Positions 34,266 to 42,757 of a stretch of 52,750 nucleotides of DNA are shown piece by piece (the stretch's first letter is position 1; every line of letters starts with the position of its first letter). The DNA is from Gammaproteobacteria bacterium. Lineage in GTDB: Bacteria > Pseudomonadota > Gammaproteobacteria > WOZS01. The DNA is taken from the NCBI GenBank assembly GCA_011620135.1, contig WOZS01000001.1, positions 1 through 52,750 of the forward strand. Reading direction: 5' to 3'. Both the position numbers and the translations under genes were made by a program. The notes under the pieces were generated by a model. The model was not told the origin of the DNA, did not search any database, and saw only the letters and a program-made list of their open reading frames with translations.

Positions 34266-35927
34266 TCAACCCGCTGCCCCACCAGGCGATACAGCTGCTC
34301 TGTCTGCCAGCAGACCTGTATCGAGCAGGCGGTTCATGCAGTCACCGAACGGCTCCTCGGCAAGGCGTTGGCTGGCAAAGAGCGCAAACGCCTCTTCGAT
34401 CCTGGCCAGCAAATGCTCCTCCTGCTGGCCTTCGGCCACCAAGCGCCCCAGGCGATCCCCCCGGGGACTGGCGCCAAGGTACAGGTTGTATAATCCAGGA
34501 CCCTTGCCCACCAGGCCCACCTCACCCAATACCGAACGCGTACAACCGTTGGGACAGCCAGTGATGCGCACCGACGGCGGCCTGCCCTGCACGACATGGG
34601 CCTGCCACAAGGATGCTATTTTGGATAGGAACTGGGGTAGGTAGCGCTCCGATTCAGCCATGGCCAGGGGGCAGGTGGGCAGGGACACGCAGGCCATGGC
34701 CTGGGCGGCCATGGGGGTGGGTGGTCCCCAGAGCGCGTCGAGCTCAGATGAAAGATCCAGATTGGCTCTCACCAGGGTGATGTTGTGGTTGGGCGAGATG
34801 CAGATGGGCTCATCGTGCCTGGCGATCACGGCACAGAGCCTTTCCAGGCCGTTACCTTCCAGCCTGCCGCCGGGTACGAACAGGCCGTAGTGCCGTCCAC
34901 CCTGGTCCTCGAACCAGCCCAGATGGTCGCCACGGTGGGTAAAAGCAAAGGGGACCGGGTCTTCCAGCGCAGCACCCATCAGCTCTTCCACGTCATGTCG
35001 CATGCGCTCGAGCCCCAGGCGCGCCACGGTGTACTTGAGGCGCGCCTGCTTGCGATCACTGCGGTCACCATGGTCACGCTGCCAGAGCAGCACGGCCCTG
35101 GCCACAGCCACGGCCTGTTCCGGACGGCAGCATCCCAGCGCCTGAGCCAGGTATGGGGCGGTACGAGCGTCGTCATGACTAAAGGACAAACCGCCGCCCA
35201 CCAGCACCACCAGCCGGGCCAACCTGTCATCCTCCACCAAACCCACGAAATTGAGGTCGTAGGCAAAGACATCCACATCGTTGTTGGGCGGCAGCGCCAG
35301 GGCAATCTTGAACTTGCGCGGCAGATACACGGGACCATAGAAGGAATCGACCGTCACAGGACGCTGGCCCCGTTCCAAAAACACCTCTTCATAGGCCGAC
35401 GGTTCAGGCAGAAAGGCCCGCGAGATGGCCTCACCCAGCTCTTGCATTGCCTGGTGATGGGGCGAGGCAAAGGGATGATGGGGCGTCATGACATTGCGGT
35501 TCACATCCCCACAGGTCCCACGGCTATCCAGACCCAACGCCACGCAGCCCTGCAACAAGGAACGCAAAGCCCGCTTGTCCACATGGTGAAACTGCACGGT
35601 TTCCCGGCTGGTGAGACGCAGCGATCCCGCGCCGTAGCGCCTGGCCAGCTCGGCGATGCCCAGGAACTGGGCGCTGCTCAACACGCCACCGGGCAGGCGC
35701 AAGCGCACCATATAACTGTAAGCCGGCTCCAGCTTCTGATGCAGCCTCTCATCCCGCAGATCGCGGTCGTCCTGCATGTAAATGCCGTGATACTTGAGCA
35801 GCTGGACATCATCCGGCGACACAGCGCCAGTGATGGCATGAGCCAGGGATTCGGCCAGGGTGCCGCGCAAGGCCCTGCTCTTCGACTTGATTACTTCCAG
35901 TTCCGAAGGCTTGCTGGTTGTGTTCAC
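34266..35927 (-). CDS. cysI: Sulfite reductase [NADPH] hemoprotein beta-component
   Basis: 553 aa with a GTG start at 35927 just after the cysJ stop. It reduces sulfite to sulfide on a siroheme coupled to a 4Fe-4S cluster. Two repeats of the nitrite/sulfite reductase ferredoxin-like half-domain are seen (RLPGGVLSSAQFLGIAELARRYG and HLGWFEDQGGRHYGLFVPGGRLEG). Cluster ligands are in CVSLPTCPLA and ITGCPNGCTRS. GTCGDVNRNV and SPNHNITLV are further family motifs. Electrons come from CysJ encoded just upstream. Confidence 0.96.
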   Translation of the reverse strand: MNTTSKPSELEVIKSKSRALRGTLAESLAHAITGAVSPDDVQLLKYHGIYMQDDRDLRDERLHQKLEPAYSYMVRLRLPGGVLSSAQFLGIAELARRYGAGSLRLTSRETVQFHHVDKRALRSLLQGCVALGLDSRGTCGDVNRNVMTPHHPFASPHHQAMQELGEAISRAFLPEPSAYEEVFLERGQRPVTVDSFYGPVYLPRKFKIALALPPNNDVDVFAYDLNFVGLVEDDRLARLVVLVGGGLSFSHDDARTAPYLAQALGCCRPEQAVAVARAVLLWQRDHGDRSDRKQARLKYTVARLGLERMRHDVEELMGAALEDPVPFAFTHRGDHLGWFEDQGGRHYGLFVPGGRLEGNGLERLCAVIARHDEPICISPNHNITLVRANLDLSSELDALWGPPTPMAAQAMACVSLPTCPLAMAESERYLPQFLSKIASLWQAHVVQGRPPSVRITGCPNGCTRSVLGEVGLVGKGPGLYNLYLGASPRGDRLGRLVAEGQQEEHLLARIEEAFALFASQRLAEEPFGDCMNRLLDTGLLADRAAVSPGGAAG

Positions 35928-35930
35928 CGC

Positions 35931-37736
35931 TCATCCCCCATACACATCCCGATGATAACGCCGGCTTTTTTCGATCTGCCTCCAGACCTCCTGGGCCTGT
36001 TCGGCACCGAGGGATCCCTGGGACTGAATGATGCCGAGCAGGGTCTGGCGCACCTCTTTTTCCATGGCCTCGCCCCCACAGACATATACATGAGCCCCTT
36101 CCTGCAGCTGACCATAAACCAGCTGAGCCTGCTCCATGAGCCGGTCCTGAACATGAACGCGGCCAAAGCCATCCCGTGAAAAGGCCACATCCAGACGGCT
36201 CAGGACCTTTTCCTTGAGCAAACGCTGCCATTCGCGCTGATAATAGAAATCCGTCCGAAAATGCCGCTCGCCAAAGACCAGCCAGTGGAAACCGCGGCGC
36301 CCCGTTTCCCTCGCCTCGGCCATGAAGGACCGGAAAGGAGCAATACCGGTTCCTGTGGCGATCATCAGTATTGGCACGGTGGGGTCCTGGGGCAGGTGAA
36401 AATAGGGATTTTCATGCCAGGACAGTCCTTGCAGCATATTCCCCACAGGCACAGTGGCCAGAAAACCCGAAGCCGCCCCGACCCGACCAGGGGGCGTAAA
36501 GACCTGCTCCACCAGCAGGTGCACCTCGCCTTCGTGGGTGCTGGGGCTCGAACAGATGGAATAGGCCCGTGGCGCCAGGGGTCGCAGCAGATCCACCAGC
36601 CCCTGGGGGGTCAGCCGTTGCGGCGGAAAGAGGCGCACCATCTCCAGCACATCCCATTGCTCCAGGGGTAGGGTTTCATGCTCCAGGCGCTCGGTGAGCG
36701 CGTTGACACCTGCCATCTGGCCATAGGCTGCGGCCACGGATTGGCTCACCGTGGTGATCTCGCAGCGCTCCAACAGGGCCTGGTGCAGCGACACGGTCAC
36801 ATCATTCACCTGCACCTGCTCGCTGTCGGCATACCCCATGGCCGCAAGCAGCGCTGCTACGGTAGCTGGATCATTGCAGGGCTGGATATGCAAGGTATCG
36901 CCGGGCTGGTAGGTGGGATTCTGCTCCATCTGCAGTTCGATATGATAGACGGCTTTGCTCGCCCCCCTGCCAGACAGCAAAAGGCGTTCAGCCGCCATGG
37001 CTGCTGTGGGCAAGTGCCTGGCAGCCCCCCGTCCCGGCACCACCTCCAACCGGGGAGCCTGACCCTGGGCGAGCAGCCTGGCACTCAATGCCTGGGCGAA
37101 GTTTTCCGCCTGCTGTTCGTGGTCACCTTCACACTCGACACGCTGCAACAAGGGCTTGGCACCCAGGGAAACCAACCGTTCATCGATATCCCTGGCAAAC
37201 TGACAGAATCTGGGATAACTGCGGTCACCGAGACCAAAGACGGCAAACTGCAGCCTGTCCAGCTTCGGTGCCTTGGAGGCTTGTAGATAGGATTGCAGCT
37301 CCGCAGCCGGCAGGGGCGGCTCCCCTTCGCCGTGGGTGCTGACACAGAACACCGCGTAGGGCACCTTGCGCAGGTCTGCTGGATTGTATTCTGCCAGATC
37401 GCGCAACTGCGCGACCATGCCTGCCTCCTCGAGCCGTCTGGTGATGTGTTGGGCCACAAGCAGGCTTTTCCCTGTCTCGGAGCCCACAAGAATCGTCACC
37501 ACGGGCAGGGATTGGGAGTCTGCAGCGCCTTGGGGGGCAAGAAGAGGCGGGCTTTGCGACTGCGACGACCAACCTGCAGCACCAGCCAGATAACCGGATA
37601 ACCAGATCATCTGCTCAGGCGTCAGTTCATGACACAAGGCATCCACCACGCGACGCTGTTCAGGGGTCAGCGCCATGCCGCTCCTGCCCCCTGACAAAAA
37701 AAGGGGGGTGCTGGATTCGTGCTCTGGATCGGACAT
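35931..37736 (-). CDS. cysJ: Sulfite reductase [NADPH] flavoprotein alpha-component
   Basis: 601 aa, start at 37736 after AAGGAG. Domains in order: an N-terminal helical segment (MALTPEQRRVVDALCHELTP), a flavodoxin domain (ILVGSETGKSLLVA, FCVSTHGEGEPP, FGLGDRSYPRFCQFARDID) binding FMN, an FAD domain (RAYSICSSPS) and an NADPH domain (IATGTGIAPFRSFMAEA, FGERHFRTDFYY, VYVCGG, C-terminal HRDVYGG). It passes electrons from NADPH to CysI. It is three bases from cysI and 104 bases from cysH. Confidence 0.96.
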   Translation of the reverse strand: MSDPEHESSTPLFLSGGRSGMALTPEQRRVVDALCHELTPEQMIWLSGYLAGAAGWSSQSQSPPLLAPQGAADSQSLPVVTILVGSETGKSLLVAQHITRRLEEAGMVAQLRDLAEYNPADLRKVPYAVFCVSTHGEGEPPLPAAELQSYLQASKAPKLDRLQFAVFGLGDRSYPRFCQFARDIDERLVSLGAKPLLQRVECEGDHEQQAENFAQALSARLLAQGQAPRLEVVPGRGAARHLPTAAMAAERLLLSGRGASKAVYHIELQMEQNPTYQPGDTLHIQPCNDPATVAALLAAMGYADSEQVQVNDVTVSLHQALLERCEITTVSQSVAAAYGQMAGVNALTERLEHETLPLEQWDVLEMVRLFPPQRLTPQGLVDLLRPLAPRAYSICSSPSTHEGEVHLLVEQVFTPPGRVGAASGFLATVPVGNMLQGLSWHENPYFHLPQDPTVPILMIATGTGIAPFRSFMAEARETGRRGFHWLVFGERHFRTDFYYQREWQRLLKEKVLSRLDVAFSRDGFGRVHVQDRLMEQAQLVYGQLQEGAHVYVCGGEAMEKEVRQTLLGIIQSQGSLGAEQAQEVWRQIEKSRRYHRDVYGG

Positions 37737-37840
37737 GGCTTGATCTCCTTAATCTCCAGGGGTAGAGCAAAACCCATTGGCCAGGCTCGTTGCCCCATTG
37801 CAACTGCCGGCGTTCGGGTTTGCGCTGTGGACGGTCCTTG

Positions 37841-38704
37841 TCATTCGTGCAAGCCACATTCCCGGGCCAAGCCGAAAAAACGAGTGTCCTCCTCGGCGAT
37901 CCCAGGGACCAGTGGCTGGCTGGTGGGCCAGTCGCCCACGCTCACATACCCCCGTTCCCAGAGAGGATGGTAGGGAAGATCATGGGTCTTGAGATAATGG
38001 TGCACGTCACGATTGGTCCAGTCTATGATGGGATGCACCTTGAGCAAACCCCAACGCCTGGTGACCAATGGCGTCTCCTGTCGCGAGCTGGCCTGCTGGC
38101 GGCGCAGACCAGACAACCAGGTCCTGGCTCCCAGGCTGGTCAGTGCCCGCCTGGCTGGTTCCACCTTGACGATATCGTTGAAACGGCGCACGCCATCGGC
38201 ACCCTGTTCCCAAAGAGCACCGCAAGTTGCCTCGAGCCAAGCTGGACTGATGCGTGGCCCGAACACATGGAGATTCAGCCCGAGCCTGGCAGTCAGCTCT
38301 TCCACGAACCGATAGGTCTCGGCAAAAAGATAGCCGGTATCGATCAGCAACACTGGAATGTCTGGTCGTACCTGGGTCACCAGATGCAGCATCACGGCAG
38401 CCTGGATGCCGAAGCTCGATGTGATTACATGATGCCCTGGCAGGTTCTCAAGGACAAAACGGACTCGCTCCTGGGCCTCTTGCCCTGCCATGGCCTGCTG
38501 CCAGCGGTCGAGTTGCTCGTTTCCTATGGCGCACTCGACAAGAGGACCATCCAGGCCAGGTGAGTCAGTCTCGGAAGAGTCGAAAGAAGAACGCTGTGCG
38601 GCACCTTGTGCCCCATTGGCCTGGATTTGGTTTTGCCACGTCTCCTGGTAGCCCCTGCCAACGTCCTTTCTGTAGCCGATGTTTTGCATGTCGCTATGTT
38701 GCAT
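37841..38704 (-). CDS. cysH: Phosphoadenosine phosphosulfate reductase
   Basis: 287 aa from the ATG at 38704, which has AAGGAAAGG upstream. It reduces PAPS to sulfite using thioredoxin. The core starts near residue 80 with [29 protein letters not shown], a PP-loop-like SSFG, then [31 protein letters not shown] and [15 protein letters not shown]; it ends in the catalytic ECGLHE (Cys283). The CC...CxxC cluster ligands of APS reductases are absent, so this is the PAPS type. The N-terminus is about 40 residues longer than E. coli CysH and looks unstructured. Confidence 0.93.
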   Translation of the reverse strand: MQHSDMQNIGYRKDVGRGYQETWQNQIQANGAQGAAQRSSFDSSETDSPGLDGPLVECAIGNEQLDRWQQAMAGQEAQERVRFVLENLPGHHVITSSFGIQAAVMLHLVTQVRPDIPVLLIDTGYLFAETYRFVEELTARLGLNLHVFGPRISPAWLEATCGALWEQGADGVRRFNDIVKVEPARRALTSLGARTWLSGLRRQQASSRQETPLVTRRWGLLKVHPIIDWTNRDVHHYLKTHDLPYHPLWERGYVSVGDWPTSQPLVPGIAEEDTRFFGLARECGLHE

Positions 38705-39019
38705 GGTCGCCTTTCCTTGGTTTGCCGTGATTGCCTTCGAATGGGTTTGGCTCCGATCCGTGAGCCCGGACATCGAAAGGCTTGCTTCCAGCCACACGAC
38801 AAGCAACGCGCGTTTGCACATATGGACAACACGTTCGCCTCAAAGTTCCTAACTTTTAGGATAATGCTTATTCCAAAGCGTTCTTGACCATTGATCAATG
38901 TTATGTCTTTAATGGTGATCAGCATTTAGAGTCTCATTCTTCCACAAGGGGGCCATGTTTGCCAGCATGGGCCAAACCAGAAGACGGGCTCTGACCTGCA
39001 GATCATCAGGGAGACGACG
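38705..39019. other. Divergent region between cysH and the amidohydrolase
   Basis: 315 bases, distinctly AT-rich between about 38820 and 38940. It contains the 12-bp palindrome CATTGATCAATG (38889-38900) and a possible plus-strand promoter TTGACC (38884-38889) with TTTAAT 18 bases on (38908-38913). A cysH promoter must also be here, and a LysR-type regulator such as CysB would be expected, but I cannot fix its site. No gene seen. Confidence 0.5.
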
Positions 39020-40330
39020 ATGCTCAATATCCGGCGCCTGGTTTCATTGCCTGTCATCCATGCTGCAGGCTTCCTGCTGATACAGCAGGAAGCCTGCAGC
39101 ATGCCTCCTGTGGATGACGCTGTTCTCAAACAGGCCATTGCCTGGCGGCATACCATCCACCAGCATCCCGAGCTTTCCAACCGCGAGGTGCATACCGCCC
39201 AGTTGGTGGCCGCAGCGCTCACCGAGATGGGTTATGTGGTCCATTCTGGCATCGGCCATACCGGGGTGGTAGCGGTATTGCAAGGAGGCAAACCAGGTCC
39301 AGTGGTGGCCGCACGGGCTGACATGGATGCCCTGCCAGTTACCGAACAAAACGATCTGCCCTTTCGCTCCGTGGTCAAGACAGACTATCTCGGTCAGCAA
39401 GTGGGGGTCGCCCATGCCTGTGGTCATGATATCCACACCAGCGTGCTGCTGGGTGTTGCCGCATTGCTGGCCAAGCAGCGTCCCTCCCTGGCAGGCACGG
39501 TCAAGCTGATCTTCCAGGGCGCCGAGGAAGGTCCTCCCCCAGGGGAGCGCGGTGGGGCCGAACTGATGCTTGAACAAGGGGCGCTGGACAACCCCAGACC
39601 CCAGGCGATCTTTGCCCTGCACAGCTTTCCGGATCTCCAGGTGGGCGAGGTGGGGTACAGCGCAGGACCCGCCTTTGCGGCATCCGACCAGTTCAGCCTG
39701 ACCATCAAGGGACGTCCGGCCCATGGCGCCTACCCCCAACTCTCCAGGGACCCAATCGTCACGGCTGCGGCCATCGTCTCATCATGGCAAAGCATCGTGG
39801 CGCGCAATGTGAACCCCCTGGACGAAGCGGTGCTGACCGTGGGCATGATCCGCGGCGGCACGCGCTACAACATCATCCCTGCAACCGTGGAGCTGCAAGG
39901 TACGGTGCGCACCCTGTCAGGGGATGTCCAAGCACTCATGGAGCGCCGCATGCGCGACATGACAGCTGGCATCACCGCTGCCTATGACAGCACTTTTACG
40001 TTCGAATACCAGAAAAACAACCCAGCCACCATCAACAACATTGCCCTGGCCAACTGGGCGGTGCCACACCTCGCCGAAGCCGTCGGGTCTGCCCATGTCA
40101 AGGAATTGCCTCCCACCATGGGAGCCGAGGATTTCGCCTTCTTTGCCCAGGTTGTTCCGGGTTTCTATTTCCGCCTGGGTGTACACAAGCCCGGCACGGA
40201 GACAGGCGGATTGCATACGCCGACTTTTCGAGGTGACGACAGCGCCATCGCGATAGGCATCCAGAGCATGAGCGGATTGTTGCTGTCCTATCTGCACACC
40301 AAGCCCACCGTCAGGCAGCATCCAGGATAG
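39020..40330 (+). CDS. M20-family metallo-amidohydrolase (hippurate hydrolase/amidohydrolase type)
   Basis: 436 aa from the ATG at 39020, which has AGGGAG six bases upstream. The peptidase M20D pattern is clear: VAARADMDALPVTEQ (metal-bridging region), HACGHDIHTSVLLGVAALL (Cys-Gly-His metal motif), FQGAEEGPPPGERGGAELM (catalytic Glu), HSFPDLQVGEVGYSAGPAFAASDQF, GRPAHGAYP and MGAEDFAFFAQVVPGFYFRLG. Such enzymes cleave N-acyl amino acids or amides. The first 27 residues (MLNIRRLVSLPVIHAAGFLL...) resemble a signal peptide and are partly encoded by a 21-bp perfect inverted repeat; a second start at 39101 would exclude them. The core begins at PPVDDAVLKQ. Confidence 0.88.
   Translation: MLNIRRLVSLPVIHAAGFLLIQQEACSMPPVDDAVLKQAIAWRHTIHQHPELSNREVHTAQLVAAALTEMGYVVHSGIGHTGVVAVLQGGKPGPVVAARADMDALPVTEQNDLPFRSVVKTDYLGQQVGVAHACGHDIHTSVLLGVAALLAKQRPSLAGTVKLIFQGAEEGPPPGERGGAELMLEQGALDNPRPQAIFALHSFPDLQVGEVGYSAGPAFAASDQFSLTIKGRPAHGAYPQLSRDPIVTAAAIVSSWQSIVARNVNPLDEAVLTVGMIRGGTRYNIIPATVELQGTVRTLSGDVQALMERRMRDMTAGITAAYDSTFTFEYQKNNPATINNIALANWAVPHLAEAVGSAHVKELPPTMGAEDFAFFAQVVPGFYFRLGVHKPGTETGGLHTPTFRGDDSAIAIGIQSMSGLLLSYLHTKPTVRQHPG
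39059..39103. repeat. 21-bp perfect inverted repeat with 3-base loop at the amidohydrolase 5' end
   Basis: The left arm occupies 39059-39079, the loop is ATA (39080-39082), and the right arm 39083-39103. Arms are exact complements and include PstI-like CTGCAG. The last three bases of the right arm are the in-frame ATG of the alternative start; an AGGA that could serve it lies within the stem. In RNA this would be an extremely stable hairpin inside the first 28 codons. No T-run follows, so it is not an intrinsic terminator. Confidence 0.95.
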
Positions 40331-40381
40331 GCGTCCCGCTCCATGGCCATGGAGCGTGACCTTGGCAGACCCATCAAGCTG

Positions 40382-41026
40382 CTAATGGACCTGCAGCGCT
40401 TCGCCACGGCTCAGGGCATCCAACATGGTGTATGCCTCATCCAGCAATCCCGGCTGCTGGACCTCATGGGCCATGGCCAAACGTTCCAGACAACCAACCA
40501 GGGTCTGGCCCATGGTCTGGGGGTTTTGGCTGGTTTCCTCGGCAGGCTGCTGCAGCGCCCCATGCGCTTCATTGGATTGTTGCGCCTGTGCACCCTGAGA
40601 TGGCATCTCCCCGGGCTCATCGGCAAGCAGGGTGTAGGCCCCCTGGACCATCTGGATGGCATCGTTCAGCCTGGCCTGGTATTCCCGGGCGTTGTCGATG
40701 GCAGCCACCAATTCTTCCATCTCGGCTGCCACCGAAAGATAAAGGCGCTGGGCGTGCTGCTCGTCGTCACATGCGGCCGCTTCGGCAAAACGGGCCTCCG
40801 CCCCCTCCGAGCCCTGCACCGCCTTGAGCCGCGCCACAAGGAAGTCTTGGCGCAGCAAGGCGGCCTGAGGCAGTGCCATCAACTCCTGCAGGCGTTTGAC
40901 ATGCCACAACGCAGCCGCACACAACCTCTCGGCTGTCTCCTGGTGCCCGGCATTGGTACGCTGCGCCTCCCGAAGAAGAAAATCATAGGTTGGCGGCCTG
41001 TTTCCCCTGCTGGAATCTTCAACCAT
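40382..41026 (-). CDS. Hypothetical helical protein next to the methyltransferase
   Basis: 214 aa, no family recognised. Residues 15-130 are predicted mostly alpha-helical and alanine/glutamate-rich (AERLCAAALWHVKRLQELMALPQAALLRQ, VAAEMEELVAAIDNAREYQARLND), then a glutamine-rich low-complexity linker at about 140-170, then a last helical segment ending LDEAYTMLDALSRGEALQVH. No signal peptide or membrane helix. It lies 15 bases behind the methyltransferase gene on the same strand, so it is probably cotranscribed and may be its substrate or partner; that is inference only. Confidence 0.6.
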   Translation of the reverse strand: MVEDSSRGNRPPTYDFLLREAQRTNAGHQETAERLCAAALWHVKRLQELMALPQAALLRQDFLVARLKAVQGSEGAEARFAEAAACDDEQHAQRLYLSVAAEMEELVAAIDNAREYQARLNDAIQMVQGAYTLLADEPGEMPSQGAQAQQSNEAHGALQQPAEETSQNPQTMGQTLVGCLERLAMAHEVQQPGLLDEAYTMLDALSRGEALQVH

Positions 41027-41041
41027 GCCCGTTCACCATAG

Positions 41042-42619
41042 CTACCCTGCCAACAGGCCATTTGTCCGGCATGCAGCAAGAAATTCTTCCAGGAAGACAT
41101 CGAGAACACCGGATTGGTTCTGGAGCGTGCGCGCCTCATGCCCTTCGGCATCGCTCAGCACCAGACCTTCCCGTTGTACCCTGTCCAATAATTCATGCTT
41201 GATTTGCTCCCTGGAGCGACGCCCATCCATCAGAAGCAGGGTCTGTTGCCCCAGATAGCCACAATCCACCGCCCCATGCCAGCGCCCCGGTATCATGACG
41301 CTTCTTTTCGCATACACCCTGGCCAGGGAAGTCGCCTGTGGGTTCCTCGCTGCAGACTGGCTCGCAGCAGGGGGATACCCATCATAGCTGTGTACCTCCA
41401 AAGCACCAGCTGCATGAAACTCCAGCAAGGCCTCGGCCAGGATACGCAGATTGATGGCCTCGCGACCTGGCTCCACCTCTCTGCCCAGCAGCAACAAGGC
41501 GGCACGGAACAGTTGTTCCAGTGTCATGGCGACAGGAAACCGTTCGACGAGAACCACCAAGGCAGCCTTCACCAGGGGATCAGCGCTGGTGACCCGCGCC
41601 CCATTGACAGCTACAAAACGAACAGGGTCACCCCCTTGCATGGAGCTGGCGGTCCCATCGTCTTCCCTGGTGAGCTCGGCGCAGAGCAGCAGTTGACGCA
41701 GCTGCATGGGATCCGGTGACTGGATATGCAGCGCTGCAGCGTGTACGAGCAGGGTCTGGCGGAACTGGCGATTGTGGAGAAAATCAAGATATTGTTCCAG
41801 GTGCAAGCGATCGGAGTGCAGCAAGGAGAGCTGTTGCTTCACCTCGTCGGGGAAGGTTTCCACCAACATGCTGCCCAGGTCCGCCTCGCCCAGGTAGGCC
41901 AGTCCCTGGCCTTGGGCTTTTTCCAGGAATTCATGGAAGTAACAGGGCAGATTGGTTTTTTCCATGTGGTCATGGTGCAGGTAATAGTCGCTGGACCCCT
42001 GGAGTATGGCCAGCTCCTGCTCCAGCAATAGGCCATAGGCGTTGTCCTTGGCCACGTTGGCATTGAGAAAGCTGATCAGTGTGCGCGCCCCATCAAGTTT
42101 CTGCTGGGGGGTACTGAACTGGACAGCGTGGTAGAGCATCATGTCCCGGATCATCTGGCGCATGCGCCAGCCAGGATAGGTGTTGTACGAGACATACGCC
42201 ACGCCCTGGGGTTCCAGGAGATCGTGGCAGATCCGCAGGATGGCCTGCTGCACAAGCTCCGGAACCCAGGAATACACCCCGTGGCAGATAATATAATCGA
42301 ACCGTCCCATGCGGTGATCGGCTTGGGTGATGTCCATGTTGTGCAACTGAACATTGGTAAGACCCAGTGCCTCGATGATCTCGCTGCCATCGCGAATCTG
42401 CCGCGCCGAAAGGTCGAGTCCCACAAAGGTGCTTTCTGGCAGGTGCCAGGCCATGGGAATGAGATTGCCTCCTGCGGCACAGCCCAGCTCCAGCACCCGG
42501 CAGCGCGCCACAGCCTTGGGCGTCAGGCCAAACAGGGTCGCCATGACCGCCAGGCGATCAGGGTGACTCTGGGAAAAGGCGTGGCTCTCGTAGGGAATCT
42601 CGTCGTAGCTGTTTTCCAT
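41042..42619 (-). CDS. SAM-dependent methyltransferase with methyltransferase regulatory domain (protein lysine methyltransferase-like)
   Basis: 525 aa from the ATG at 42619; a GTG three codons upstream is also possible. Residues about 1-200 are a class I methyltransferase: SYDEIPYESHAFSQSHPDRLAVMATLFGL, then VLELGCAAGGNLIPMA (motif I), VGLDLSARQI, and FDYIICHGVYSWVP. The middle part (about 215-320; YYLHHDHMEKTNLPCYFHEFLEKAQ) matches the methyltransferase regulatory domain, and the C-terminal winged-helix-like part contains PGRWHGAVDCGYLGQQTLLLMDGRRSREQI. The family includes the rickettsial PKMT enzymes that methylate outer-membrane protein OmpB lysines. The target here is unknown. Confidence 0.8.
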   Translation of the reverse strand: MENSYDEIPYESHAFSQSHPDRLAVMATLFGLTPKAVARCRVLELGCAAGGNLIPMAWHLPESTFVGLDLSARQIRDGSEIIEALGLTNVQLHNMDITQADHRMGRFDYIICHGVYSWVPELVQQAILRICHDLLEPQGVAYVSYNTYPGWRMRQMIRDMMLYHAVQFSTPQQKLDGARTLISFLNANVAKDNAYGLLLEQELAILQGSSDYYLHHDHMEKTNLPCYFHEFLEKAQGQGLAYLGEADLGSMLVETFPDEVKQQLSLLHSDRLHLEQYLDFLHNRQFRQTLLVHAAALHIQSPDPMQLRQLLLCAELTREDDGTASSMQGGDPVRFVAVNGARVTSADPLVKAALVVLVERFPVAMTLEQLFRAALLLLGREVEPGREAINLRILAEALLEFHAAGALEVHSYDGYPPAASQSAARNPQATSLARVYAKRSVMIPGRWHGAVDCGYLGQQTLLLMDGRRSREQIKHELLDRVQREGLVLSDAEGHEARTLQNQSGVLDVFLEEFLAACRTNGLLAG

Positions 42620-42757
42620 AGGAATCACTGGGTCAATAGAGGTGGCTCGGTGGGGTTATGATCCATCCCTGACCATAAAGCTGTCAAGGCAACAAGGTCA
42701 CCGCCCCCAGAATCGGGTACCATGTGTTATTCGAGATGATTGCCAGGAGGAAGAGAT

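Noticed and set aside
39059-39103. Intrinsic terminator
   Set aside because: The hairpin is perfect but lies within an open reading frame and has no T-run after it.
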